Source of the DNA: Sporosarcina sp. ACRSM
GTDB lineage: Bacteria > Bacillota > Bacilli > Bacillales_A > Planococcaceae
Reading direction: 5' to 3'
Assembly (NCBI RefSeq): GCF_022346545.1
Contig: NZ_JAKRNU010000007.1
Span: 1 to 64,000 of the forward strand
DNA length: 64,000 bases
Part shown: positions 17,876 through 26,434 of the stretch, piece by piece
How positions within the stretch are numbered: position 1 is the stretch's first letter
Layout: each line of letters starts with the position of its first letter
Notes under the pieces: generated by a model
Database searches by the model: none
Told to the model about the DNA's origin: nothing
Seen by the model: the letters and a program-made list of their open reading frames with translations, nothing else
Program-made: the position numbers and the translations under genes

Positions 17876-19558
17876 TTATAGTTTGAATTGTTGTACTAAG
17901 CCGTTGAGCTCCTCAGCCAATTTGGCGAGTTGTTCGGCGCTTCCTGCCACTTCTTCCATTGAACTGCTTGTTTGTTGAGAGGAGGCGGATGTTTGCTCGA
18001 CGCCTGCTGCTGCTTCCTCGGTGATGGCTGCAATTTCTTCGACAGCGCTGCCCATCTCTTGACTGCCTGCTGTGATATCAGCTAAATTCTCGGAGATAGA
18101 CTGGATATGCTGTGCCACATCAGTGACCGCATGATTGATCTGTCCAAATGTTTTGTTCGTAATTTGAATTTGCTCGGTTCCTTTTACCACTTCTTCATAG
18201 CCCACTTGCAATGATTCCGCCACGGAGCTAGATTCCCGCTGAATGCCTCCAACGATGCTTGTAATATCCGTGACAGACACGGCCACTTGTTCGGCCAGTT
18301 TTTTTACTTCTTCCGCTACAACCGCAAACCCTTTTCCGTGTTCTCCCGCTCTTGCCGCTTCGATTGCTGCGTTTAAAGCGAGGAGATTTGTTTGATCTGC
18401 AATACCTTTAGTGACTTCCACCAATTTGGAGATTTCTTGGGATTGCTCATCCAAGCCTCGAATTTTTCGAACGGATTCTTGTATGATTTGATCGATCTTT
18501 TCCATTTGTTCACTAGATGATTGCATCAGGCGGCTTCCTTCTGCTGTCATTGTGAGTACCTCTTCAGATGACTGTTGGATCTGTTCTCCTTTTTCATTCG
18601 CTCCCTCTACCTTATGGGAGAATGCTTCCATCGACTGCGCCAAATCACCTGCATGATTGGCCTGCATTTCTGCCCCTTCCGCCATTTCATACATCGTCGT
18701 CGCAATTTGATTCGTCGCCGCTTTCACTTCAGTTGCGGATTGGGTTAACTCTTCACTTTGGCCTGTTACTGAACCGGAAACCACATTGATATCATTGACC
18801 AATTGACGAGTATTGCCACTCATCTCATTAATGGCATTCACAAGTTGACCCACTTCGTCTTTTGATCGACTTTCGAGCGGCTCGCCGCTTAAATCCCCAC
18901 TTGCTATTCTGTTCATCCGATCAGTTACCATTCGGACCGGTTTAGAGAGCGAATTAGCAGTCACTAGCGCTGCCGCTGTACTTAGTAAAATGACTAAAAC
19001 GGTGACAATCGCAACAGTTCGTAATGTCGCTTCTCCACTCTCGATAATCGATTGTTCAACTTCGTTAATCGTCGCTTCACTATCTTTAGCCATTTTTTCA
19101 TAACCAGACATGACTTCCCGGACCATTTCGGTGGATGCCTGTAAATTCCGACGGGCCAATTCTTCGTTTCCTTTATCATATTCCTGAAAAACTTCCGTAT
19201 CGACCATCGTCCGCCAAGCGATTGTCTTCTTAATCAGGCGGTCGAATTCTTCGGAGTCGCGTATGCCTCTAATAATTGCTTCATATTCCTTCCCTTGTTC
19301 CGTATAGGCATTGAACCGCTCTTTATAGTCGCCGCCGTATAGTACATAACCGCGGGCGGTCGATATACGATTCGCCATCGTCAATGCCATCTGCTCATTA
19401 GCTATCAATAACGGCAGCTCTTTCTCTATGATCATTTCCGCGTTCTGATTACTTTTCACAACGACTGAAATGTTATAAATACCAAGCAAGATGACGAGTA
19501 CAATAACAATTGAAAATGCACTCAGTAACTTGGTTTTAATACTTTTAAACTGAAACAT
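17876..19558 (-). CDS. Methyl-accepting chemotaxis protein
   Basis: The 560-residue receptor has TM1 (11-33), an extracellular four-helix-type sensor domain (34-180), TM2 (182-201), a HAMP domain (202-255) and a long coiled-coil signalling domain. The hairpin tip reads [20 protein letters not shown]. It signals to CheA/CheW. The sensor domain contains [20 protein letters not shown], typical of helical-bundle receptors, and the ligand is unknown. AGAAGG precedes the ATG at 19558 by 10 nt; a TTG three codons upstream is too close. No che genes are adjacent. Confidence 0.95.
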   Translation of the reverse strand: MFQFKSIKTKLLSAFSIVIVLVILLGIYNISVVVKSNQNAEMIIEKELPLLIANEQMALTMANRISTARGYVLYGGDYKERFNAYTEQGKEYEAIIRGIRDSEEFDRLIKKTIAWRTMVDTEVFQEYDKGNEELARRNLQASTEMVREVMSGYEKMAKDSEATINEVEQSIIESGEATLRTVAIVTVLVILLSTAAALVTANSLSKPVRMVTDRMNRIASGDLSGEPLESRSKDEVGQLVNAINEMSGNTRQLVNDINVVSGSVTGQSEELTQSATEVKAATNQIATTMYEMAEGAEMQANHAGDLAQSMEAFSHKVEGANEKGEQIQQSSEEVLTMTAEGSRLMQSSSEQMEKIDQIIQESVRKIRGLDEQSQEISKLVEVTKGIADQTNLLALNAAIEAARAGEHGKGFAVVAEEVKKLAEQVAVSVTDITSIVGGIQRESSSVAESLQVGYEEVVKGTEQIQITNKTFGQINHAVTDVAQHIQSISENLADITAGSQEMGSAVEEIAAITEEAAAGVEQTSASSQQTSSSMEEVAGSAEQLAKLAEELNGLVQQFKL

Positions 19559-19692
19559 CTCTTTCAATCCTTCTCTCCATTATTTTCTTAGCAGGAAGTC
19601 CTGCATACCTTTATTACTATCGGATGCAATAGTTTGATTTCAAGTGATTTTTGTTATTAAATCCAACTTTTTCTTGGCGTTTTGATAAAAAT

Positions 19693-19730
19693 TAAAAAAG
19701 CCGCATCCCGAAATCAGGCACGGCTCAGAG
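19693..19730 (-). terminator. Terminator of yugE
   Basis: On the minus strand AGCCGTGCC pairs imperfectly with GGGATGCGGCT, followed by six T. Confidence 0.6.
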
Positions 19731-19731
19731 G

Positions 19732-19992
19732 TCAAACGATACATTTCGCCTCGTATTTTATCGCTAAAAGTTTGTAAGAAATTTGTACACAGTTTTCGAT
19801 CGGAATCCATAATTCATAAGAATGCTCGTAAATCTCCCGAATACGCTTGGCCAAATCTGTCGGATGGTCGAGACGATGCAATTCTGAAACGACATCGACA
19901 ATTTCCAGTTCATATGCTTTTGCACCTGCGTCGAATGGATCCCATTGTTCGAGAAGGGCAATCGCTTTTTTATTCATTTCGATTGTTCGCAC
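19732..19992 (-). CDS. yugE: DUF1871 family protein, YugE-like
   Basis: The 86-residue soluble helical protein matches the size and position of B. subtilis YugE, which also lies next to patB. It carries WDPFDAGAKAYELEIVDVVS and a cysteine near the C-terminus. Its function is unknown. It is divergent from patB with a 75-bp gap. The start shown has no strong ribosome site (GGTGACTCATC is close by). Confidence 0.8.
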   Translation of the reverse strand: MRTIEMNKKAIALLEQWDPFDAGAKAYELEIVDVVSELHRLDHPTDLAKRIREIYEHSYELWIPIENCVQISYKLLAIKYEAKCIV

Positions 19993-20067
19993 GATGAGTC
20001 ACCTTATTTTTTTGTTTTGTCATGTTTATGATAACATAGTAAAGAAAAAAGGAAAGAGGAGATATTC

Positions 20068-21243
20068 GTGAGTATATTCGAACAGATGATAGATAGACGT
20101 CAGACAAGGTCTGTCAAATGGGATCGGATGGAGGTCGTTTACGGCATTGAAGATGCATCCGATATCTTGCCGATGTGGGTGGCCGATATGGATTTTGCGG
20201 CTCCGGAGGCCGTCATCGATGCCATCAAAGAACGGCTGGATCATCCTGTCTTCGGCTATTCCTACATTTGTGAAGGATGCAAAGACGCAGTCCGCACGTG
20301 GCTTTCGGAGCGTCATGGTTGGGATACGAAAAATGAATGGATGCTGTTTCATCAGGGAGTTGTTCCTGCCATTGCATCCGTCGTGGAAACCTTCACTTCA
20401 GAGGGCGATGGCATTCTTGTCACTTCCCCTGTGTATCCGCCGTTTTTCCATATCCCTAAACTACAAGGGCGCCAGGTCATCGAATGCGTGATGAATGAAC
20501 AGGACGGGGTCTATTCAATCGACTTTGAGGCGTTCGAAAAATGCCTGCAACAAAATGTCAAATTATTCATTCTCTGTAATCCGCATAATCCCGGCGGCAT
20601 TGTCTGGAAAGAGCATGAATTAAAAGAAATGCTGAGACTTTGCGCAAAATATGATGTACTTATTTTATCGGATGAAATCCATGCTGACCTCGTCTTCCCG
20701 GGTCACACTCATCTGCCACTCGCAACTTTGGCGGGAGAAGAAGTGGATCGGATCATCACTTGTGTAGCACCGACAAAAACGTTCAACCTTGCAGGAGTCC
20801 AAGTGGCACTCATGATTGCCACTGACGAAAATGTCAGGGAGAAGTTGAGCATGAATGCGATGTTCCACGGTCAAATGGATTTAAATGCATTCGCAGGTGC
20901 GGCATTGACAGCCGCTTACAATGAAGGCGGTCCTTGGTTAGAAGAACTACTCACGACGGTTTCAGGTAATATGGATTATGTAATCCGTGAACTGACAACA
21001 GCAGTACCCGGTTTGAAGATTGCCAAACCGCATGGAACATACTTGCTGTGGATGGATTATCGGGACACAGGTTTGACAGAAAAAGAAATGATGGACAAGC
21101 TGTTGCACAAAGGGAAACTTGCTCTCGAACCGGGGACGAAATATGGTGAAGCCGGTCGCGGATTCCTCCGCATGAATGTGGCGGCGCCTCGTGCCACGAT
21201 CGAAGAAGGTGTAAAACGCTTCATCACGGCGATGAACGGATGA
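20068..21243 (+). CDS. patB: Cystathionine beta-lyase / aminotransferase PatB (MalY type)
   Basis: The 391-residue PLP fold-type I enzyme cleaves C-S bonds of cystathionine or cysteine conjugates. It has LPMWVADMDFAAPE at the N-terminus, ILSDEIHADLVF for the pyridine-N aspartate and VAPTKTFNLAG with the PLP lysine. These three blocks define the MalY/PatB subclass. The GTG start is supported by AGAGGAG 7 nt upstream. It belongs to sulfur amino acid metabolism, although the met and suf genes lie far away. Confidence 0.92.
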   Translation: MSIFEQMIDRRQTRSVKWDRMEVVYGIEDASDILPMWVADMDFAAPEAVIDAIKERLDHPVFGYSYICEGCKDAVRTWLSERHGWDTKNEWMLFHQGVVPAIASVVETFTSEGDGILVTSPVYPPFFHIPKLQGRQVIECVMNEQDGVYSIDFEAFEKCLQQNVKLFILCNPHNPGGIVWKEHELKEMLRLCAKYDVLILSDEIHADLVFPGHTHLPLATLAGEEVDRIITCVAPTKTFNLAGVQVALMIATDENVREKLSMNAMFHGQMDLNAFAGAALTAAYNEGGPWLEELLTTVSGNMDYVIRELTTAVPGLKIAKPHGTYLLWMDYRDTGLTEKEMMDKLLHKGKLALEPGTKYGEAGRGFLRMNVAAPRATIEEGVKRFITAMNG

Positions 21244-21251
21244 TCGATAGA

Positions 21252-21356
21252 TTTGCTTGCACTCCTATGATGTTTGGTTGCTCTCCATTGAATTTTGCTT
21301 GCACTCAGAAGCTGTTTGATTGCACTAAATCAGTGTTTGATTGCAAACCAAGACTT
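21252..21356 (+). repeat. 21-bp periodic repeat, five units, TTTGxTTGCACTC core
   Basis: Units start at 21252, 21273, 21294, 21315 and 21336, exactly 21 bp apart. Each begins TTTG(C/G/A)TTGC(A/T)CT, followed by about eight variable bases. It occupies the whole gap between the patB stop and a terminator. Confidence 0.75.
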
Positions 21357-21369
21357 TAGTCTCTACACC

Positions 21370-21404
21370 AAAAACAGCATCCTCAATTTTGAGGATGCTG
21401 TTTT
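21370..21404. terminator. Bidirectional terminator, patB / small gene
   Basis: AACAGCATCCTCA pairs with TGAGGATGCTGTT, with T-runs on both strands. The last codons and stop of the minus-strand small gene lie inside the hairpin. Confidence 0.85.
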
Positions 21405-21601
21405 TCTTGTGCTTCACGGCGTTCACGCAAGATGCGTTCTTCCAGTTCTTTCGTCTCGGCTTCTTGTTTTTTCGAATTGCGCCTAATCCATGTAAAGGTG
21501 AGGATTAAAAGAATCATGAAAAATACAAACGAAATGGCCGCCGGTATATATTCTGACTTATCTTCCGGAAAGTAAAGGAACGGCATTAAAAGTGCGTTCA
21601 A
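21383..21601 (-). CDS. Small single-pass membrane protein, unknown function
   Basis: The 72-residue protein has one transmembrane helix (about 19-38, IPAAISFVFFMILLILTF). A very charged cytoplasmic helix follows, rich in Glu, Lys and Arg (KKQEAETKELEERILRERRE), probably a coiled coil. The TTG start has GAGGAAGTG 7 nt upstream. Its C-terminal codons form one arm of the terminator. I do not recognise a named family. It reads away from the cyclophilin gene, 40 bp upstream on the same strand. Confidence 0.7.
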   Translation of the reverse strand: MNALLMPFLYFPEDKSEYIPAAISFVFFMILLILTFTWIRRNSKKQEAETKELEERILRERREAQEKQHPQN

Positions 21602-21640
21602 TTACATACACTTCCTCGCTGCGTTATTTTCACATGACGC

Positions 21641-22390
21641 TTACTTTTGAAGAATTTCGATTGATTCGATTACGACGTCTTCAACCGGCTTATCTTGTCG
21701 GCCTGTTTTCACGGATGCAATTTTATCGACAATGTCCATGCCTTCGATAACTTGTCCGAAAACCGTATGCTTTTGGTCAAGATGTGGCGTTCCGCCCATT
21801 TTCTCATAAGCTTCAGCAATCTCTTCCGGCCAGCCGCCTTGTTTCATTTGTTCAGCTGAACCTGGTGCTTGCGATGCTTGAACGATGAAAAATTGGCTAC
21901 CATTCGTACCAGGACCAGCATTTGCCATGGAAAGCGCCCCGCGTAAATTAAAGAGGTCCATCGTGAATTCGTCTTCGAATGTATCGCCGTAGATGCTAGT
22001 CCCGCCCATTCCAGTGCCAGTCGGGTCGCCCCCTTGGATCATGAAATCTTTAATGACACGGTGGAAGATGATACCGTCATAATAGCCGTTTTCCGCATGT
22101 GTTAAAAAGTTTTCGACTGTTTTAGGCGCTTGCTCTGGGAAAAGTTTAATTTTCATTGAGCCTTGGTTTGTGTTCATCACAACGAGCGCTTCGTTTTCTG
22201 CTACTTCATTTGACAATTGTGGATACATAATTGTTGCCTCCTTTTGATCGTTCACACTATTTTCTTCAACAGGAGCAGGTCCTGCCGTTTGTTCTTTTTT
22301 CTCCAGTTCCAAGATCTTATTGCCTGTTCCACAGGCGGTTAATAGGATAAGAGCAAAGAGCGAGAATAGAGAAATAGACACTTTTTTCAA
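21641..22390 (-). CDS. Cyclophilin-type peptidyl-prolyl isomerase lipoprotein
   Basis: The 249-residue precursor has a lipobox (LLTAC, Cys20), a linker of about 35 residues and a cyclophilin domain (about 65-249). That domain has [19 protein letters not shown], with the active-site Arg and Phe, and [10 protein letters not shown]. It should help fold exported proteins outside the membrane. The TTG start follows GGGTGA. An internal ATG at codon 55 has a perfect ribosome site, so a cytosolic form of 195 residues may also be made. Confidence 0.9.
   Translation of the reverse strand: MKKVSISLFSLFALILLTACGTGNKILELEKKEQTAGPAPVEENSVNDQKEATIMYPQLSNEVAENEALVVMNTNQGSMKIKLFPEQAPKTVENFLTHAENGYYDGIIFHRVIKDFMIQGGDPTGTGMGGTSIYGDTFEDEFTMDLFNLRGALSMANAGPGTNGSQFFIVQASQAPGSAEQMKQGGWPEEIAEAYEKMGGTPHLDQKHTVFGQVIEGMDIVDKIASVKTGRQDKPVEDVVIESIEILQK
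22226..22245 (-). promoter_or_regulatory. Internal ribosome site and alternative start in the cyclophilin gene
   Basis: Inside the reading frame AAAAGGAGG (22237-22245) lies 8 nt before an in-frame ATG (22226-22228). The product from it, [17 protein letters not shown], looks like the N-terminus of cytosolic cyclophilins of Bacillales. Confidence 0.7.
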
Positions 22391-22517
22391 CTTTCATTCA
22401 CCCTGACCTATTTTATCATATCAATTCGTCGATTTCGATGTTTAAGCACGTTTCTTCCTTCGAATATCGAAATGTTTTATACTAGTTAAGAGCACGCTAT
22501 GGAAAGAAGGTTATTAT

Positions 22518-23750
22518 TTGAACGTGCAAAAACGGAATTTTATCATTATCTGGATTTCTAACGTACTCGTAGCAGGGACTATGACGATGATCATGCCCTT
22601 TCTTTCGCTCTATATTGAGACATTTGGCGATTATTCGGATGCCTATGTGCAAAAGTGGGCCGGCCTTATTTTCGGTGCGACATTTGTCACAGCCTTTATC
22701 ATGTCTCCCGTTTGGGGACGAGTCGCCGACAAATATGGGTTTAAACCGATCTTGCTTGTGAATGGTTTCGGGATTGCGACGTCTGTCTTCTTGATGGGCT
22801 TTGTCAACTCAGTCGAAACATTTTTCATCTTGCGCCTTCTGAACGGCGTCGTTTCCGGTTTCATACCGACTTCCCTTGCCTTCATTTCTTCACAGACTGC
22901 AAAAGAGGAAGCGGGAAAAATGCTTGGGACGTTACAGATGGGTAGCGTGACGGGTACATTATTCGGTCCATTGCTTGGCGGATTGTTGGCGGATGCCTTC
23001 GGATTTCAATACACTTTCGTCATCACATCCATTTCCGTCATTATCGCTGCGCTTCTTGTGCTATTCGGCATTCGGGAGCAAATCCGAGTGAAAAGCACAA
23101 AAGCGATCCCCTATTCACGCAAATCCATTTTGAGTGGATTGCTGCATCACCGCCTCATGCTGAACGTGATGATTGTTACTTCTTTAATCCAAATCGGCAA
23201 TTTTAGCATCCAACCGTTATTATCGCTATACGTCGCACAATTAACAGAAGCAAAAGATGTTGCGTTTCTTGCCGGCCTGACATTCAGTGCCACCGGTTTA
23301 GGCAATCTCCTATTCGCCCGTCAGTGGGGGAAACTTGGAGATGATATCGGCTATGAAAAAGTGTTATCGCTATTGCTCGTTCTGTCATTTGTTTTCATTA
23401 TTCCTCAAGCGTTTGTCACCGAGTTATGGCATCTGATTATTTTACGCATCCTTTTCGGAATCGCGATAGGCGGGATGATCCCGCTGACGACCGCATTGAT
23501 CAGACGGGAGGCCCCGGTTCATATCCAAGGTGAAGTGATGGGATACAATACAAGCTTTCGTTTCCTGGGAAATATTATCGGTCCGATGTTCGGCGGGATT
23601 CTAAGTGCATTTATCGGCATCTCCTCCGTTTTCATTGTAACCGGGCTTCTATTCCTCCTTGGCTTTGCATTTCTATTTTATGCAAACCGCAGGCCTGGGA
23701 TCGATTTTGAAGACTTTCTGGCAAGTGAAGAACAGGCACAAAAAAGTTAA
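22518..23750 (+). CDS. MFS multidrug-type transporter, YuxJ-like
   Basis: The 410-residue protein has 12 predicted helices and is a DHA1-type proton antiporter. It has the loop 2-3 motif GRVADKYGFKPI and the repeated motif near GIAIGGMIPLTTALIRR in the second half. The TTG start follows AGAAGG by 7 nt. It lies 24 bp before pbpD, as yuxJ does in B. subtilis, so the two are probably co-transcribed. The substrate is unknown. Confidence 0.87.
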   Translation: MNVQKRNFIIIWISNVLVAGTMTMIMPFLSLYIETFGDYSDAYVQKWAGLIFGATFVTAFIMSPVWGRVADKYGFKPILLVNGFGIATSVFLMGFVNSVETFFILRLLNGVVSGFIPTSLAFISSQTAKEEAGKMLGTLQMGSVTGTLFGPLLGGLLADAFGFQYTFVITSISVIIAALLVLFGIREQIRVKSTKAIPYSRKSILSGLLHHRLMLNVMIVTSLIQIGNFSIQPLLSLYVAQLTEAKDVAFLAGLTFSATGLGNLLFARQWGKLGDDIGYEKVLSLLLVLSFVFIIPQAFVTELWHLIILRILFGIAIGGMIPLTTALIRREAPVHIQGEVMGYNTSFRFLGNIIGPMFGGILSAFIGISSVFIVTGLLFLLGFAFLFYANRRPGIDFEDFLASEEQAQKS

Positions 23751-23774
23751 ATATTCCTAAATGGAGGGGCAGTT

Positions 23775-25628
23775 TTGAAACAGGTCTTCGGCTTTATGAT
23801 GATACTGATAGCAGTTCCCATTTTATGGTTCGTCCAAAAAGCGATTGCAGATGAATGGCAACATGCCGATTCTTTCAAACACCATATCAGTGACGCCATC
23901 GAATTGTCCTCTCCTCCAGTTGACGTGCCGATTGTGATGAAAGATCGACATGGCCATATTTTTGCGGAAGAGTATGTAGAGTGGCGCGAACCGCTTCCCT
24001 TGTCGGACATCCCCCTGTTTGTCCGGCAACTTTTTTTAGAAAGTGAAGATCAGGGCTTTTTTGAACATCGGGGCTATGATGTGGCAGCGATTGTCCGTGC
24101 ATTTGCTGTCAATGCTGCCAACGATGATGTGAGACAAGGGGCTTCCACCATTACCCAGCAATTGGTCCGCATGCGTTTCTTGTCAACTGATAAGACCTAT
24201 GAACGGAAAGTGACCGAGCTTTTTTACGCTGCGGAATTGGAAAAGCAGGCAACGAAAGAAGCAATTCTAGAAATGTATTTGAATGAAATGTATTTTGGCA
24301 ACCAGGTATACGGAATCGGCGCTGCCTCAACTTATTATTTTAGCAAACCTTTGCACGAGTTGAATGAAGCGGAAATGGCTTTCATCGCTGCAATTCCGAA
24401 TAACCCTTCATTATATGACCCTTTGGAGCATTTCGAACGGACAAAACAAAGACAGGAGCGGTTGCTCTCCACACTTGCCAAAAACGGCTTCCTAACCGCG
24501 GAGGAGGCCGCTGCCTTTGCTGCGCTGCCAATCGAATTACAGGTCAAAAAGAAAGCAAATCAATTCCCCGCTTATCAGACGTATGTTCTTGCCGAACTTT
24601 CCGATCTGATCGCTGAATCGGAAGGGTTGAAGGACAAAATTGCCAATGTGGACAGCGATGCTGAAAGAGCGGCTCTTTTAGCACAGGTGAAACAACGGAG
24701 AGATGAATTGGTGACAAAGGGGATGGTGATTGAAACAGCCCTAGATCCGCACAAGCAACGCCAGGACGAGCGGACCTTATCTTCCCTCTTGAAGCCGGCA
24801 AACGTGCAAGCGGGCGCCGCTGTCATCGACAATGAAACGCGGGAAATCGTCAGTCTATTCGGGGGAAGTCATTATAAAAAAGCTGATTTCCACCGTGCCT
24901 TTCAAGCGGTACGGCAACCCGGCTCCGCCATCAAGCCGTTGCTTGTCTATGCTCCCCTTTTCGAAAGTGGATCCTATACGGAAAATACGTTAATTAACAG
25001 TGGCAATATCTGTATTGGCTCATATTGCCCGACCAATATCGGCGGCTATGTGTATGGCAACGTTTCCGTTAAAGAGGCTTTTCGGCATAGTCATAATACG
25101 GCTGCTGTCCGGCTATTGCGGACGGTCGGAATTGAAAAGGCATTCGGTTTTCTTGACCCTTTTGCATTTCAGTCGGTATCAACAAAAGATTGGACTTACG
25201 CGGCAGCACTGGGAGGTTTTTCAAAAGGAATGACGCCATTGGAGATGGCGGGTGCCTATACGAGTTTCATAGATGGCACCTTCACACCTGTACATGCCAT
25301 TCGTGCTGTCAAAGATAAAGAAGGGAATGTCCTTTACAAGTGGTCGGACGAACAAGTAGAGGTCTGGTCCCCGGCTACCGTGACGAAGATACGCCATTTA
25401 TTATCCGATGTCGTACTCAACGGTACTGGAAAAGGCATTTCGTATGCGTTTCCTTATACGGGTGCCAAAACAGGAACGACAGACCATTATAAGGATTTAT
25501 GGGTAGGCGGCCTCAATGACAACTATACGACCGCTGTCTGGATCGGCTATGATCAACCCCAATCCGTCAAATGGCTCAGCGATCAGAAACTGCATTTGCG
25601 AGTTTTCTCCGCCCTTTTACGGGACTAG
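23775..25628 (+). CDS. pbpD: Bifunctional class A penicillin-binding protein, PbpD-like
   Basis: The 617-residue peptidoglycan synthase has an N-terminal membrane anchor (3-22). The GT51 glycosyltransferase domain (about 70-245) has EDQGFFEHRG with the catalytic Glu91, and GASTITQQL. The transpeptidase domain (about 340-610) has SxxK at Ser384-Lys387, SHN at 439-441 and KTGTT at 565. All catalytic motifs are present. The TTG start follows GGAGGGG. Its stop overlaps that of the convergent yufK by four bases. Confidence 0.93.
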   Translation: MKQVFGFMMILIAVPILWFVQKAIADEWQHADSFKHHISDAIELSSPPVDVPIVMKDRHGHIFAEEYVEWREPLPLSDIPLFVRQLFLESEDQGFFEHRGYDVAAIVRAFAVNAANDDVRQGASTITQQLVRMRFLSTDKTYERKVTELFYAAELEKQATKEAILEMYLNEMYFGNQVYGIGAASTYYFSKPLHELNEAEMAFIAAIPNNPSLYDPLEHFERTKQRQERLLSTLAKNGFLTAEEAAAFAALPIELQVKKKANQFPAYQTYVLAELSDLIAESEGLKDKIANVDSDAERAALLAQVKQRRDELVTKGMVIETALDPHKQRQDERTLSSLLKPANVQAGAAVIDNETREIVSLFGGSHYKKADFHRAFQAVRQPGSAIKPLLVYAPLFESGSYTENTLINSGNICIGSYCPTNIGGYVYGNVSVKEAFRHSHNTAAVRLLRTVGIEKAFGFLDPFAFQSVSTKDWTYAAALGGFSKGMTPLEMAGAYTSFIDGTFTPVHAIRAVKDKEGNVLYKWSDEQVEVWSPATVTKIRHLLSDVVLNGTGKGISYAFPYTGAKTGTTDHYKDLWVGGLNDNYTTAVWIGYDQPQSVKWLSDQKLHLRVFSALLRD

Positions 25629-26182
25629 AAAGGCAAACTCGCTATTACGCCGTTATACAGTTTCAGTACAATATAGATAAGGCTGGAAATGAGCACAGAC
25701 CAAATGATGATTTCAAATATGATTAGACCAATCGTATTGGTCATCGTCATGAATCGGCTCATCTTATAGACAATATAAACAAAATAGACGAAAGTGGTCA
25801 GAAGGAACACCGCCGCTAGAATGTATATTGAATGGATTCCACCGGCTGAAGCGAGGGAGCCGAAAAAGTAAATGACGTTCCCGCCCCGCGCTTCACTAAA
25901 CGACTTGCCTTCCTCGTCTTTGGAAAACAACAACATGGCCGTTTCGTGGATCGTCTCCGCAATCAGTTTCAGCGCAGAAAAGATCATAAAAAAAAGAAGA
26001 GCATACATGACTAGCAGGAAAATGCGCAGTTGCAAGTCTGATAAAAACTCCCGCATGCCTGCATATAAACCGATTTCCTTAAAGAAATCGACGGATAGTC
26101 CTACTGTATAGACACCGAATGTCAAACTGAATAGACAAATGGTGACGAACGGCAAGTAGCCGAATAAATATGGATTTTTCAT
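25625..26182 (-). CDS. yufK: DUF5366 membrane protein, YufK-like
   Basis: The 185-residue protein has about five hydrophobic segments (for example YLPFVTICLFSLTFGVYTVG and IFLLVMYALLFFMIF). It equals B. subtilis YufK in length and position between pbpD and the mrp operon. Its function is unknown. GGGGTG supports the ATG at 26182 over a TTG four codons earlier. Confidence 0.8.
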   Translation of the reverse strand: MKNPYLFGYLPFVTICLFSLTFGVYTVGLSVDFFKEIGLYAGMREFLSDLQLRIFLLVMYALLFFMIFSALKLIAETIHETAMLLFSKDEEGKSFSEARGGNVIYFFGSLASAGGIHSIYILAAVFLLTTFVYFVYIVYKMSRFMTMTNTIGLIIFEIIIWSVLISSLIYIVLKLYNGVIASLPF

Positions 26183-26300
26183 AAGACACCCCAAAAACAG
26201 TTGATTCTATATTTCTATCATAGCAGAAACGCGGTTGCCAAGCCTGTACACATTTCGAGGTGCATCTATTGTGTAAGTGCCTAGCAACTATTATTTCATG

Positions 26301-26329
26301 TTTACAAATTTCTGAGGCTATGGTATATT
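26301..26329 (+). promoter_or_regulatory. Promoter of the mrp operon
   Basis: TTTACA (26301-26306), a 17-bp spacer and TATATT (26324-26329). Transcription from here must pass a strong leader hairpin before mrpA. Confidence 0.7.
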
Positions 26330-26361
26330 GGCTTCAATAAGTTGAATGCACGTTCTTGGAG

Positions 26362-26411
26362 GAGTCTGTCACCAAGGGATATCTATGCCCTTTGGTGACA
26401 GACTCTTTTTG
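26362..26411 (+). terminator. Leader terminator upstream of mrpA
   Basis: GAGTCTGTCACCAAGGG (26362-26378) pairs with CCCTTTGGTGACAGACTC (26388-26405) with one bulge, and TTTTT follows. It lies between the only clear promoter and mrpA, so it looks like an attenuator or a partial terminator. There are only about 30 nt between the expected transcript start and the hairpin. Confidence 0.75.
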
Positions 26412-26434
26412 CGTTCAGAAAAAGGAGGGATTTT

